In this document: one piece after another, positions 22,371 through 33,372 of the stretch
Numbering within the stretch: position 1 is the first letter of the stretch
How the letters are laid out: every line of letters starts with the position of its first letter
Assembly: GCA_030278955.1 (NCBI GenBank)
Contig: JAOANR010000014.1
Coordinates: 23,934,068 to 23,998,067 of the forward strand
Direction of reading: 5' to 3'
From: Hygrophila difformis
Lineage: Eukaryota; Streptophyta; Magnoliopsida; Lamiales; Acanthaceae
Length of the DNA stretch: 64,000 nucleotides
Program-made: the position numbers and the translations under genes
The notes under the pieces: generated by a model
Database searches by the model: none
What the model was told of the DNA's origin: nothing
The model's input: only the letters and a program-made list of their open reading frames with translations

Positions 22371-22566
22371 CAAGTATAGGGTGTTGGGGCTGACACGGAG
22401 CTTGGGCCGGAGGGGATACGGGTGAACTGCGTGTCGCCATTTGGGGTGTTGTCTGGTGGGGCGGCCAGGGCTGATGAGGTGGACAAGGTCGTGTTTGGAA
22501 AGATTATCAGAGAAACGGGGACTCTCAAGGGAAGATTGTTGGGTGTAGAAGATGTGGCAAAGTGGG
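22371..22566 (+). pseudogene. Short-chain dehydrogenase/reductase, fragment 3 (C-terminal part)
   Basis: Resumes with the Lys codon of YxxxK, then YRVLGLT, a short frame disturbance near 22390-22405, GIRVNCVSPFGVL (the conserved RVNxxxPG-like SDR motif) and LKGRLLGVEDVAKWG followed by TGA. The expected last 30 or so residues (the usual SDR C-terminus ending in a DGG-type motif) are absent; a SINE-like element begins there. The gene is therefore disrupted by a frameshift, deletion, two insertions and loss of its end. Confidence 0.75.
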
Positions 22567-22567
22567 G

Positions 22568-22735
22568 ATGAGGATTTGACCCAAGTTAAGTCCATCGACT
22601 TCCAACGAAAGGTTGGAGGTTCAATTCCCCACGGCCCCCTATTCCTCCCTTTTATTCTCCTTTATAATTTGTGTGGCATGGACTCCCACCATCCATTTCC
22701 TAGCCTGTATAGACTATTCAAAAAAAAAAAGAAAA
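22568..22735 (+). mobile_element. SINE-like element
   Basis: A tRNA-like head is suggested by an A-box-like stretch (GACCCAAGTTAAGTCC, about 22576-22591) and a B-box-like GGTTCAATTCC (22617-22627) with the usual short spacing. The body runs to an A-rich tail at about 22718-22740. Size and layout fit a plant SINE. No target duplication was confirmed. Confidence 0.45.
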
Positions 22736-22740
22736 GAAAG

Positions 22741-23379
22741 GAAATTAGTTGATTTTTAGGGGACTTTATTTCTATATTTAACAGTGAAAGTTGAATTATT
22801 TGAAAATTGAAAGCTGAGAAAGACTTATTTACGGCTTTCTAGAATCTAGACTCTAAAAAAACAAAAAAAACTCAAATTGTCCCATAATCCCAAACAATCT
22901 AAGTATTTAATTATCTAAATCGATCCCCTAAGTAGCTTAATCTTCGCTCAAATCATCCCAAAACCCCTTAATTGCGTTTCAATCTGACGTGGTAGAATTA
23001 GTGTGGTCAATTGGTTCTGACCCTACTTGGTTGCTTACATGGCGGGTTTGTAGAGTCTGAATTCCCTTTTTGGAGCTCCAGCTCTGTATTTCGTGGAAAT
23101 GGTGGTTACCAGGACCCGTCCTCGCTATGCAGCTGTTGTTAATTCCACTGCCATCCTAAATCTCAAAGAGCTTGAGTGAGGCTCCACTACCTGCACCCCC
23201 AAATTGTTTCAGTCAGTACTCTGGCTGCCTTTTCATCTTAACTTTGCATGTATTTTGTTTTTCAATGTCGAAATTTCTCTTTCTTTTGTTGTAAGTTGAA
23301 CAAAACTGTATTTTGAGTTCACCATTTTAATCATAGGACGATTTAGGTTGAAATCGATATAAATTTCATCACAAAACAT
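22741..23379. other. AT-rich spacer
   Basis: There is a 26-codon frame at 23099-23179 with a Kozak-like start, but no recognised similarity, so it is not called as a gene. The rest shows no gene, RNA or repeat that I can name. Confidence 0.4.
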
Positions 23380-24337
23380 GAAGAATACATTCCGGCCAAC
23401 ATTCCGGTCAAGATAGTGAAAATTCCGGAAAAGATGTGCTACAACGGGCTACTTTATGAATGTCTAAGTGTTAGTACACTAAGCTTTTTGTGCAGATGAA
23501 CAGTGTCTTCAGAATGTAGTTGTAGCTACACAACAAAAACAAGAATATGCCATGACAGGCACAGATGTTGGCACAACAGATTAATGACGACAGTTATCTG
23601 CTACAGCTGGAAGTTACGTTGATTTGCCTATATATACTTATGCAGAGTCTGTAATTCGATAGATAGAGAGTTTACAGATTAAAATTTCTTGTATAAGCTT
23701 TTGTGAGTTTTTCAATTGTACTCGAGTCTTCAAGATTGTGAATGAAAAAAGATCTTTCAAAAAGATATTGTTTATGTGAAGAATTCAAGTGATATTCGAG
23801 ACATACATTTTCGAGAGGAAATCTGAGCTTACTGAAAGTCTGGAGAATTGATTTGGGATAATCAAAGAAGATTGAAGGTGTTGACAAATTCAAGGTGATT
23901 CTTGCAGAATCGAATCAATGGGGTTGCCTGCAAGCTGTAGTTAAGGGAGAGTCCTAATTATTGTGTTCGACTAGATAGTTTCTTCTAGTGTTGAGTTTGG
24001 TTCTGTATATTGAATCTAGATTGAGTTTGTATTTTCTTGATCTTCATAATTTAGATTAGCCTTGGATTAGTATCCCCAGACGTAGGTCTCTAAGACCAAA
24101 CTGGGTTAACAAATCCGGTGCGTTCTTTACTGCTTTCCACAAGATGTTACAACACCGCACTAACAACGTAACCGGAATCTTGATTAAAAGTGGACCTTCA
24201 AATTGGTACCAGAGCTGATCCTCTAACGCAGCTGAGGAGATGCTAAATCTTGACAATGATTCGTGAAAGAGCAACCTCTACACGACAGCCACTGTTCGAT
24301 GGGAACGATTACGGATATTGGAAAGCAAGAATGAGGA
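23380..24337 (+). mobile_element. Copia-type LTR retrotransposon remnant (LTR end, primer site, gag start)
   Basis: A TATA-like CTATATATACTTA at about 23628-23640 lies in an LTR-like region whose end has the CCCCAGACGTAGG and ACTGGGTTAACAAATCC elements common in SIRE/Tork-like Copia LTRs. TGGTACCAGAGC at 24204-24215 resembles the initiator-Met primer site. A gag-like start at ATG 24256 reads PLFDGNDYGYWKARMRM, the conserved start of Copia gag. The element is cut there by the LTR at 24338. LTR limits were not determined. Confidence 0.65.
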
Positions 24338-26585
24338 TGTAGTACGCGAGAATTTTAATACATAAAATAAATAAATAAATAAAATAATAACAATAAATAA
24401 ATATAATAAATAAATAAACATAATACATAGATAAGAAAATGAGAAATAGAATTTAATTTAAGAAGGAATTAAATTTCCAATACCCGTAAAGCTAAAGATA
24501 ATTTAATCAAATAAATTGTGCACGGGAACCCGACACCAATGAACACGAGAATTCGAGGTCAATGTTAAATCTAGACCTGAGTAAAAATTAAGATAGGAAA
24601 TAGGAGCCCGAAAATATCCCGGAAATCGGAATCCGAGAACATAGAGGGATAGAAATCCGAAAGAGAGGAGGAAATGCTCGACGGATCGCGCGACCCGCCC
24701 GGACCGAAGTCCAGGGGTGGACCGCGCGGTGTTTCAACTAACGGCGCGCCAACCCCGCGCCATCTGGCAGAAACGGCCAATGCGAGATTTTCTCGCCCGA
24801 ATCCGGATTTTCCGACTTCGGTTGCTCACCTTGCGGCTCAAGACTCACTAGGGCAGACTTTGGACGTCCCCTAGGTCCCCTACATCTATAAATAACTCTC
24901 GTAATCAACCCCGAACACTTTTCAAACCCTACGATATCTCTCTACACACACAACCCTAATCCCGGAGTCGTCGGAGGCACGAAACCAAGGAAAAGGGACT
25001 GTCTTTGACGAAAATCGGAAGGCCTCTAACGTTGTGGTAAGTTCTGATCCGATCTCTTTCCATTTGTGATTCGAAAACGAGTCCTAACTCTATCCTTTTC
25101 TTTTATACACCCCGAACCGGATCTAGAACGAATAACCCGACGAACCGAGGAGATAAACGGTGGACTGGAAGCCACGCCTCCGAATCGACGAACCGAAACA
25201 ACCGTAAATCTGTAAGTTAATACTTACATGGTTTGGGAGGATTAAAATACACTTAATCTAAATATTTAAATCAAGAACGTAAAATCTGTCACAACTAAAA
25301 TCCTTACGGCGCAGCGTTTTTGCACGATTTTTCCGAACCCTTTAAACTGTTCAAATAAGAAAACTTAAAACACAAAAAATGTTCCTATGACATAGATCTA
25401 TCTTTTGTAAAAATTTCATAATTTTTCAATGAGTTTTGATATCTGAAATCAACCCCAAACTGAATTGTTCTAAATTTAGATCTTGAAATCTTGACAGAAC
25501 TTAGGCCCGAGCTTGTAGTCGATTTTGACACTAGATCTACACCGATTCAGAACTTTAATCGAACATGAAACTTGTAGATATTTGTCTTGAGTATCGCTCT
25601 ATAAAATTTCATCAAATTTGGAGTTAGTTTGCTATGGTAGATCGTGAAATCTTGAAACTGCTGTTGAAAATTTCGGACAGATTTGTAACCTGATAGAAAT
25701 CTACGTTTTTGACCTAGTTTCTTAACTCGGATCAAAAAGATAAAACACGAAACTTGTTAGTCTCTGTGTTTTCGAGTCACTGGTCAAATTTCAGAATTTT
25801 CGGAGTTAAAACTAATTTTTAATTAATTTTGGAGTAAACAGTGGTTTATCAAAGTCAAATCTTGAAATTTTGTTGAAACGATGAAATTAGGCTTTAAGGT
25901 TTAAACGAGTAGAAATTCTTGGAATAAAACAAATGAAATAAGAATTTTGTAAGATCCCCTTATAAACTTGATCAATTAAAATTAGGGGTGAGTGCTCTGC
26001 AGGGTGCCCCCTAACTATTCACTTCGTGTCTTTATGTACGATGGTGACCCCGAGCGAAATTTGAGATACATTGCCAAAACGGCATGAGATATATGGCCTA
26101 CACTCTCGAGAATATCCATATGGGTTTCCCGAGGCTCCGGAGTGGTACTGGGTATGGCTGATAAGGTTGCGGTCGCTGGGCTACCGGCTAAACTTGACGA
26201 GATTGCGATGAAATCGTAAAATACCTGAATACTAAATCTTGGGTGTAATGGGGATGATTAAAAATATTTATTTATTGTCTTTAAATTATTTAATGCTTCA
26301 TTTAGATTAATTATGGCCTTTCGTATAAGTTATGTCAAATGTGTTATTGATTAGAGCCATGAATTAAATTATGCAAGTTACTTAGTTAATTAAATTGAAT
26401 TGGTTATGATTTAATTGCATGCTTTTATTTAAATTTAAATTAATGGCCTTGAAACCCCACGATTATGTATGTATTAACTTACTCAGCAAGTTGTGCTGAC
26501 CAAACCATTTATTTTCTTTTTTTTACAGAGTATGTGGAATGAGCATGAGCACGTACATGCATATGGGATTTTGGGAGAATTACAT
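24338..26585 (+). mobile_element. Truncated LTR of a gypsy-like element related to the array and to element C
   Basis: Starts TGTAGTACGCGAGAATTTT, like the LTR start of the array read on its coding strand, preceded by GAGGA. It shares with those LTRs a GC-rich segment, a TATA-like CTATAAATAAC at about 24891-24901, a CTGTAAGTTAA donor-like site (25211-25221), AACATGAAACTTGTAG repeats, and a TTTTTTTTACAG acceptor-like site ending 26528. Its 3' end, expected to be TGTTACA, is missing. It abuts element A's LTR near 26585-26600. It encodes nothing. Confidence 0.75.
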
Positions 26586-26613
26586 AGCAAAAATTGTTCT
26601 CATATGGTGCACA

Positions 26614-26988
26614 AGCAATTCGGTTTAGACCGAATTGCACCCATAGACCGAATTGACCTCGTAAACCATATTGTATGCATTCCATCTCCTCATGCCTTAG
26701 TTTATTTTCTTTGTCTTACCAATTCGAATTGCCAATTTGGTCTAGACCGAATTGACTTGGCAATTCGAATTACCCTTATTTTGGAGTAAATGCCTTGTCC
26801 AAATTTTGAGTAAGGGAATGACTTCATCAATTCGGATTGTCCAATTCGGTTTAGACCGAATTGCTTCGACAATTCGAATTAGATGATGTTTCATATCTTT
26901 GCAAGGATTAATTGGGTAAGATAATGCTTCATTCCTCATGCATCGTCAATTCGGTCTATATTGCACTTTACTTAGTAGACCGAATTGA
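26614..26988. repeat. Palindrome array in the LTR of element A
   Basis: About four units built on CAATTCGGTYT followed directly by its complement ARACCGAATTG, flanked by further inverted AATTCG boxes (for example CAATTCGAATTG before and CAATTCGAATT after). It is the same motif as the array at 55253-55880. Confidence 0.85.
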
Positions 26989-28948
26989 CCTCCTCCTTCT
27001 ATTTTAAAACTTCAAAAAATATTTCATTTCTTGATTTGTGTAAGTTGCATGGGTGTATTGGGCTTAGGCCCATTACATCTAATTTTATCCATTGCACATC
27101 TCAACCCATTAGTGTCTCAATTATTGTGTGATTAACACTCACACAGTACCAAAAAATATTTTGTTAAATTCATCTTTTTTGTTTATTGTGTGTATGAATG
27201 GGTAATAAGAAATATCACAGATCAATGTTGGCAAAAAGATCCCTTCACCGGGATAACGATTAGCTCGTCTTCTGTGTATTAATTATTACTCGTTATTTTG
27301 CATGGTCTAATTAGTGGTTTGTGGAAGCTACGGCAAAAAGGTCCCTTCACGGGGATAACGATTAGCCACTCAGCCAACTCCTAATTAGATACAGTTTTCT
27401 TTTCTTTATCTTAATTTCGAACCTGAATTTCAAGCTGTGGTAATATTAGAAAGTGTCGATCAACACTGTTATAGCAATACTATAGTAAGAAAACATGTGG
27501 GTTTTTCCTCATTCAGGGATAGTAGGACTCTCGATATACATGTATGCATGATATTATTATGTAGATATTGTGGTCTATAATATTTTGGAGATCCTTCTCC
27601 TTGGACATAGAAGTCTTGATTTAAATCAGATGCTGCATAATAAATTTCCACAAAAAGATCACTTTATAAAATCCGGATCTGAGTAAGGGATAAATTCACA
27701 GTTATGATTAACTCATCTTCTACTGGGGGTTGATTTTGAGAACTTAGAAGCAGAGTCAACGATTAGGTCTCACCTAGACTGAAAGGATCTGTGTTTTAAT
27801 TGAGAGTCTAGTACCCGTGTAGGGAATGATTTTCAAATATCTATTGTTTTCTCAAAAATACTGTGTGTTGGAAATCTTTTATTAAGTATTGCATCGAATC
27901 AGTGTCCACTTGGATTCAGATAAGATGTGATAAATAATACTAGAGGAACAACATATAGGCATTGGTTAATTTCTAAGGTAGGGTTGAGTATTCTTTCAAC
28001 TACTATCTTCTCCCGCCAAAGCCTAGAATTGAGTCTTGAGTGAGTACATTCGGAATAGATCTTCACGGGTCTGTTCCACTCAGTTTGTATCTCATAACTA
28101 ACCAGATGTTATAAGCCCTGTGGTTTACTGATATGCGGGAAGTTCTAAATCTGCATCTGGTCACCAAGACCAGGGGCTCTTTTATACTAACGGAATGAGA
28201 TAGCTTTTGAGACTTCCGAGTGATAGGTTTTTAAATGCTTTCTTCATTGCTTTCTTTACTGCTTTCTTTTAAATGCTTTCATAGAGGTCACTCGGAAGAA
28301 TTAGAGGTTGGCCGCCGGTTGTAAGGTTTAAGAGTTATGGATTAGTTCGGGAATTAATTTGGACTTTGGGTGTGACAAGGGGGATGATAGGAGTACTTGG
28401 CATGTCAATTAGTGATGTGTTAGGTGTTGCTTATCCACCATGGAGGAATAACATACCTCGGCAGGGGCAGTTATTAATCTGTGGTATCTTAGAGGTTGAG
28501 GTCTTAAGAGCATGTAAATTCTGACTGTAAGTACCTGTCTGTTAAAGGGAACATAGTCTAGAAAGCATGAGAGTTAGCTAACTGATGAATTATCCCAACC
28601 AAAGATCTGTGTAACAAAAATGGAAGTTTACTTGTGTCTCATCTGAAATCTTGTCCAATCTTTATTATTTCCTTCTTGTCCCTTTTGTCACATCTTTAAA
28701 CTTGATTTCTAGCATAGTATAGCATAGTTTTACATGCTTTCGTAGAATAATTTTAACCGCTTTCTTAGTATAAATTTTATCGCTTCCTTAGAATAGAATT
28801 TAATCGCTTTTTAGAATAAATCTACCCTGCTTTGTAGGATAATCTTTAATTGCTTTCATAGTCTAGTTTAATTTATTGTCAAGTAGTTGTTAAAAAACCA
28901 AACTCAAGCTTGAAACAAGTAACCGAGTGGAAAATCTTAGTAAACGAC

Positions 28949-29042
28949 GTGGGCCCTGCTTCTATCGCACATCCTCCAGTGAACGATCCGATCTTACTAT
29001 AAATACTGCAATTTTTTACTCCGTGCGCTTTCGGGGGCACAG
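28949..29042 (+). promoter_or_regulatory. Conserved block near the LTR end, element A
   Basis: A block of about 95 bp that begins GTGGGCCCTGCTTCTATCGC and includes ACTATAAAT. It is nearly unchanged between A and B (35739-35833 and 50696-50790), while surrounding LTR sequence has diverged clearly. Function unknown; it may be a transcription or processing signal. Confidence 0.5.
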
Positions 29043-29193
29043 TTTTCTATATGAGTATATAAAAACGTGACAACCTATAAACATATCCCTAATCCCAACT
29101 CCATCTTCATAATTGGTTTCATTAAATAAAATTAAGCCGGGATTATTATTCTTCAGAAAATACTCATATAGTGGGAAATTGTTAGAAGTTTCA

Positions 29194-29211
29194 TGGCGCC
29201 GTTGCCGGGGA
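29194..29211 (+). promoter_or_regulatory. Primer-binding site of element A
   Basis: TGGCGCCGTTGCCGGGGA, the primer site typical of Athila-type gypsy elements (tRNA-Asp type, established knowledge). Confidence 0.85.
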
Positions 29212-29339
29212 GGATTCAACGCCTTTTATTAAGAGAATTACACTCCTGATTTACTCATAGATAGTTTTTGTATATATTCTTGAACCATTACTAACCTGGG
29301 GGTTGTGCAGGTGCTGTCAAATCGTGATACAAACTGCAT

Positions 29340-31487
29340 ATGCAACGGAGAAAGGACACATTGCCTGAGCTACCGTTCGATCTAGAAATAGAAAGGACCG
29401 CTCGCCAACTGAGGGCACAAGCCAGACGAAGGAAAGAGCAAGAAGCACCGACTCGTACCTCACCCGAAACTACAAGCAGTGAACTATCTGACATGGCAGA
29501 GAACCAGAACATTCCCCCGATCTTACCCATAAACCAACCACCCATCCACGGCCAACCACCAAATAACCCTGGTAATGGAGCTGATGGGGGGATAGTAGAA
29601 CATCTGAATCGCGCTAACGAGGAGGAAAATCTACCTTATCTCAATCAGCAACAGTATCAGCAATTCCACCAACAACCGCCACCACCTCTTAACCAATATA
29701 ACCACCAAAATCAAAATATACCAAACCAGCAATACCAGAATCAAGCCTTCAATCAAGACCAGTTTCAAAACAACCCTCAGGATCCTGACAATATGTTCCA
29801 ACAGAACCCCAACTACCACCAGCAATACCAAAACCAAGCTGAACACGGAAATCAACAACAGCAGGCAGCAGCTGATTTCATGCAGCCAATCGTGGAGCCT
29901 TATCTGGATAGGCCTGGAAGAGCACAATTTCCTGCACGCAACTTCGAGCTCAAACCGACACTCATTAACTTGGTGCAAAACAACCAATTCTGCGGTGCAA
30001 ATCATGATGATCCCCATGATCATCTCCAAACCTTGCTGGAGCTCTGCGATACAATAAAAAATCAGGGAGTCTCACCTGATGCTATAAGACTGATGCTGTT
30101 TCCTTTTTCTTTGTTTAGTGGTGCCAGGGATTGGTATAAATCATTGCCTATAAATCAGAGGAGCACCTGGGCAGATTTGGTAAGGAGTTTTCTGTTGAAG
30201 TATTTTCCTGAATCAAAGATAGAGGAAGGACGAGCCAAGATTGTAGAGTTCAAGATGAAGCCAGACGAGTCATTGTATGACGCAAAAGAGAGGTTCTCCA
30301 GCCTCTTGAGGCGATGCCCCCAACACGGATATCAGCCATGGGAGCAGCTGAGGAAATTCTTCGGAGGGCTCACCCATCCATGGAGAACGATGTTGGACGC
30401 TGCAGGCGGACGACATTTACTCCATTTGCCCATGGACCAAGCCTGGGAAAAGATTGAGACAATGTCTGTCAATAGATCTGTATTAAACACTGGTGAGAGA
30501 AAAGTGGACCCTTCTAGAAAAGTTTTTGCTGTAAGTGAAGGAAAGACAGATTTCGAAAAATTGCAGGAACAGGTGGCTGCAATACAGCTAGGTCAGGAAA
30601 AAGGAAAGGGAGCAGACACTTCTCAGGCAGGAGCTTCATCTAGCCAAGTGCAACCACAACAATCGGAAGTAATTTGTGGGCTATGTCAGGGACCACATCC
30701 AACTGACACGTGCCAACAAATAGCTACCGAAAGCTGCAACTACGCCGGAAACTATCAGAATCGCCACCCCAACCTCTCCTATTCCAACAACAATGCACTT
30801 AATTGCGCATTTGTTGTCACAACCAAATCAGCCTACCCAGTTTGCAAACCAAAATCCTCAGCAGAACTTCAGACCTCGGAACCAAGGATTCGTTCAGCAG
30901 AGAGTACAGAACTTCCAGAATCAGAATCCGAACTTTCAACCCCATATCCAACAGAGGCCCAACCAAAACCAAGGCCAGAATTTCCAAAACTTCCAAGCCC
31001 AACCTGATCAGAATCAGCAATACAACCAAAAGCCACCATCCCGCCTGGAGAATTTGATGACCGAGTTTATCTCCACTCAAAGGGAGATAAACCAGCAGTT
31101 GCAGTCATCGATCAAAAATGTGGAGACGCAGGTCACCCAGTTGGCTAAGGAGTTTTAGAACAAGGGGAAGGGAACACTACAAAGCAGCACTGAAACCAAC
31201 CCGCAATGTAAAGCAATCACATTGCGGGGAGGCAAGACTCTGAAAGGAAACGTTGGATCTAGGAAGAAGAAAGCTGTGAAAGGAAAAGAATTAGTGGAGA
31301 TTGAGAAGGAACATGAAAGGATTGAAGGAAATGAAAGTGTTGAACTGGTAAAGGACAAATCAGATGCAGCTAATCCGCAGGCTGAAGCTGCAATTGAAGC
31401 TGAAAAGGGTATGGGTGAAGGTACAACTTCCTTCTCTTTACCACCAAAAATTGATAATATAAGTACATGCCAAGGGTGCCATACCGT
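29340..31487 (+). pseudogene. Gag of Athila-like element A, frameshifted
   Basis: The ATG at 29340 follows an acceptor-like TTGTGCAG. A 555-codon frame holds an Arg-rich N-terminus, a Gln/Asn-rich spacer, the retrotransposon gag domain at about residues 220-370 (PHDHLQTLLELCD, KYFPESKIEEGRAKI, PDESLYDAKERF) and a zinc-knuckle-like CGLCQGPHPTDTC near residue 444. Near 30790 the frame changes. The continuation (QNFRPRNQGF, PPSRLENLMTEFI, NVETQVTQLAKEF) has a TAG at 31156-31158 and a further frame change near 31455 before YMPRVPYR. Here element B interrupts it. Gag forms the particle and binds RNA. It shares the same order of motifs with B's gag. Confidence 0.85.
31483..31487. repeat. Target-site duplication of element B, left (ACCGT)
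   Basis: The right copy is AACGT at 50927-50931 (one mismatch). It lies inside A's gag-pol reading frame. Confidence 0.75.
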
Positions 31488-31802
31488 TGATAATGGCCAG
31501 AAATGACCATTATTTTCAATCCATTTCCGTGTCTAAAACGGGCATTTGATCGCATTCCGGTCTTATATTAAATAAGAAAGCAGTTGAATTGGACTGATTT
31601 ATGCATAATTGTAAAAATATTGAGCTGGTGTGAAAAACACATAAATATGTAATTTTATTACACATTTATGTTAGAAAAATCCAAAAAATATGAGAAAAAG
31701 AAAAGAAAAGAAAAAGGAATGAAAAAGATGGGGAAAAGAAAGAAAAGCCCACAAATTGCAGTTTTGGCCCATCTGGCCCAACTTGGCGGTGTCCAGCAAT
31801 AC

Positions 31803-32166
31803 CCTGTCGCTAGACACTCCTGTCGCTGAGCATGGCCTAGCGACAGGGGGAGGTTAGCGCCACAACAGTAAACTGAAAAGGAAGCCAGTCCAGAGAGACT
31901 GTGTCGCTAGGCCCCTGTCGCGGAGCATGGCCTAGCGACACAGGAGGAGTCCCGCGCCACCAGCATCGAAGCTGAAGAAGAAACTGTCCCTAGACCCCTG
32001 TCGCTAGCCCCGTGGCGCGATACATGGCCTAGCGACAGGAGTGTGGCTAACGACACAAATTGAGGACCAGACCCAGTCGTGAAGCTTTGCAGCATAATGC
32101 CCCAGTTCGCGCCACATCGCGTGATTCGCGACATGGCTGAGATGTGTGTGATGACTTGCGACACGG
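31803..32166. repeat. Palindrome array 1 in B 5' LTR, upstream of the TATA box
   Basis: Units based on TGTCGCTAG and its complement CTAGCGACA, nested as box, spacer, box, loop, complementary box, spacer, complementary box. The first unit at 31803-31860 is CTGTCGCTAG, then CTGTCGCT with CTAGCGACAG, then TTAGCGCC. It ends about 40 bp before TATAAATA. The 3' LTR copy is at 46762-47120. Confidence 0.85.
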
Positions 32167-32204
32167 GCCTCAGATCAAGGCACATGGGCCTAGGGTTTCA
32201 CCTC

Positions 32205-32212
32205 TATAAATA
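32205..32212 (+). promoter_or_regulatory. Candidate TATA box of element B LTR
   Basis: CTCTATAAATATG directly downstream of palindrome array 1, the likely start of genomic RNA. The 3' LTR copy is at 47164-47171. Confidence 0.65.
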
Positions 32213-32857
32213 TGTGGTGATCCCTATGTGCTCCAGAGTTAGACATTTTTTATTCTCTTGAAGACAGCTTGGAGGATTCTCTCTAGGTAGTTTAGTTTAG
32301 TTTAGTTTTGTTTTCATGTATTATTTAATTTCTGCCCTAGTTTAGTCTAGCTTAGCTTAAAATTTCAGTGTTTGTTTTCTGTTTTTCAGGTTAGGTAGCC
32401 AGTTTTCACAATGTTTTTCATTCTAAACTCTTTGTTTTTAGGGTTTTGTAATACCCAAATGATGGGTATTAACAGACCCATCTAATAAAATGGGAAGCTA
32501 ATCTGGAAATGAGTCCCAAAAACATGAAATGGGTGTCATTACCCATGGATTTTTTATTGCTTTCATTTTTTATTTGGGTTATTTGACCTCTATTGCTCTC
32601 ACTATTGCTTGCTGCTTCCTTATTTTTGAATGATGGTGCATGCTTATGCGTGGTTGAACCCTAGATTAGGTTCTGCTTTCTTTTAAATACTGTCTGAGGT
32701 AGCTCTATTTTTGTTTCAGCATGTCCCTGTTTATTTCAAATTCTGTTCGGTCATTTTAGCTTAGAATAACTTTTTTTTAATCTGAAATAGGAAGAGATCA
32801 CGCTGTTTGCATGCCACTGTTCACTTTTGCTTTTACTGACTCGTGGCCTGAACCATC

Positions 32858-33372
32858 CATGTCGCTAACCTCTTCCTGTCGCGAGACCACGTCTAGCGAC
32901 AGAAAGGCTGTTCCACGACATGGGTGTCTAGGGACACTGGCCTTTATATTCTTTAATCCTCAGTCGCCAGGCATTCCTGTCGCGGACCCACGGTCCGCGA
33001 CACAACACCTGCTTAGCGACTGAGGACCAAACTTTTGCTGTTTTTCTCTGCATGGCTCCTGTCGCGGACCCACGGTCCGCGACGCACTTTTATTCCGAGA
33101 CAGGAAATTATGCCTTGTATATAATTTTAAAACCCAAGTCGCTAAACATCCTGTCGCGGACCCACGGTCCGCGACACAATTTCCAGATTAGCGACTGGGA
33201 GCCAAAATACTTAGAAATTTTCAGAAAATCTTGTGTCGCTAGACATCCTGTCGCGGACCCACGGTCCGCGACACAACCTTTGCTTAGCGACACAAGGTGA
33301 AACTCTGCCAAAATTTCTGAAAACCTGTCGAGGTACCCATGTCGCGGGTCTAGGTTCATGACACAATTTATG
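32858..33372. repeat. Palindrome array 2 in B 5' LTR
   Basis: At least five units. The inner arms TGTCGCGGACC and GGTCCGCGACA (for example 32978-32988 and 32992-33002) are constant in four of them. The outer arms differ by unit yet remain complementary: CAGTCGC/GCGACTG (32961-32967, 33016-33022), AGTCGCTAA/TTAGCGACT (33137-33145, 33188-33196), CTTGTGTCGCTA/TAGCGACACAAG (33230-33241, 33285-33296). The copy in the 3' LTR is at about 47819-48330. Confidence 0.9.

Larger units (their letters stand above)
26590..29184 (+). repeat. 5' LTR of Athila-like element A, left end truncated
   Basis: The right part is homologous to element B's LTR (compare 27170-29184 with 33780-35969). Examples are GAAAGGATCTGTGTTTTAAT near 27780 and GTGGGCCCTGCTTCTATCGC near 28949. 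It ends GGGAAATTGTTA at 29184, ten bases before the primer site, where B has TTGTCA. The left end is lost at the junction with the truncated LTR, so the true start is unknown. It contains one palindrome array (26614-26988). Confidence 0.75.

Noticed and set aside
22576..22640. A tRNA gene, because of the B-box-like GGTTCAATTCC and paired TCCAAC/GTTGGA
   Set aside because: No full cloverleaf or acceptor stem could be drawn. With the A-rich tail it fits a SINE head better.
26614..26988. Possible CRISPR-like array because of regularly spaced short palindromes
   Set aside because: Plant DNA inside an LTR, with variable spacing, no unique spacers and no associated genes. The units are inverted pairs, not direct repeats with spacers.
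29631..30029. Minus-strand frame over gag with many Leu, Val and Ile, resembling membrane segments
   Set aside because: It is the antisense of the Gln/Asn-rich gag spacer, which always yields hydrophobic antisense frames. The same applies to 36119-36649 and 30817-31080.
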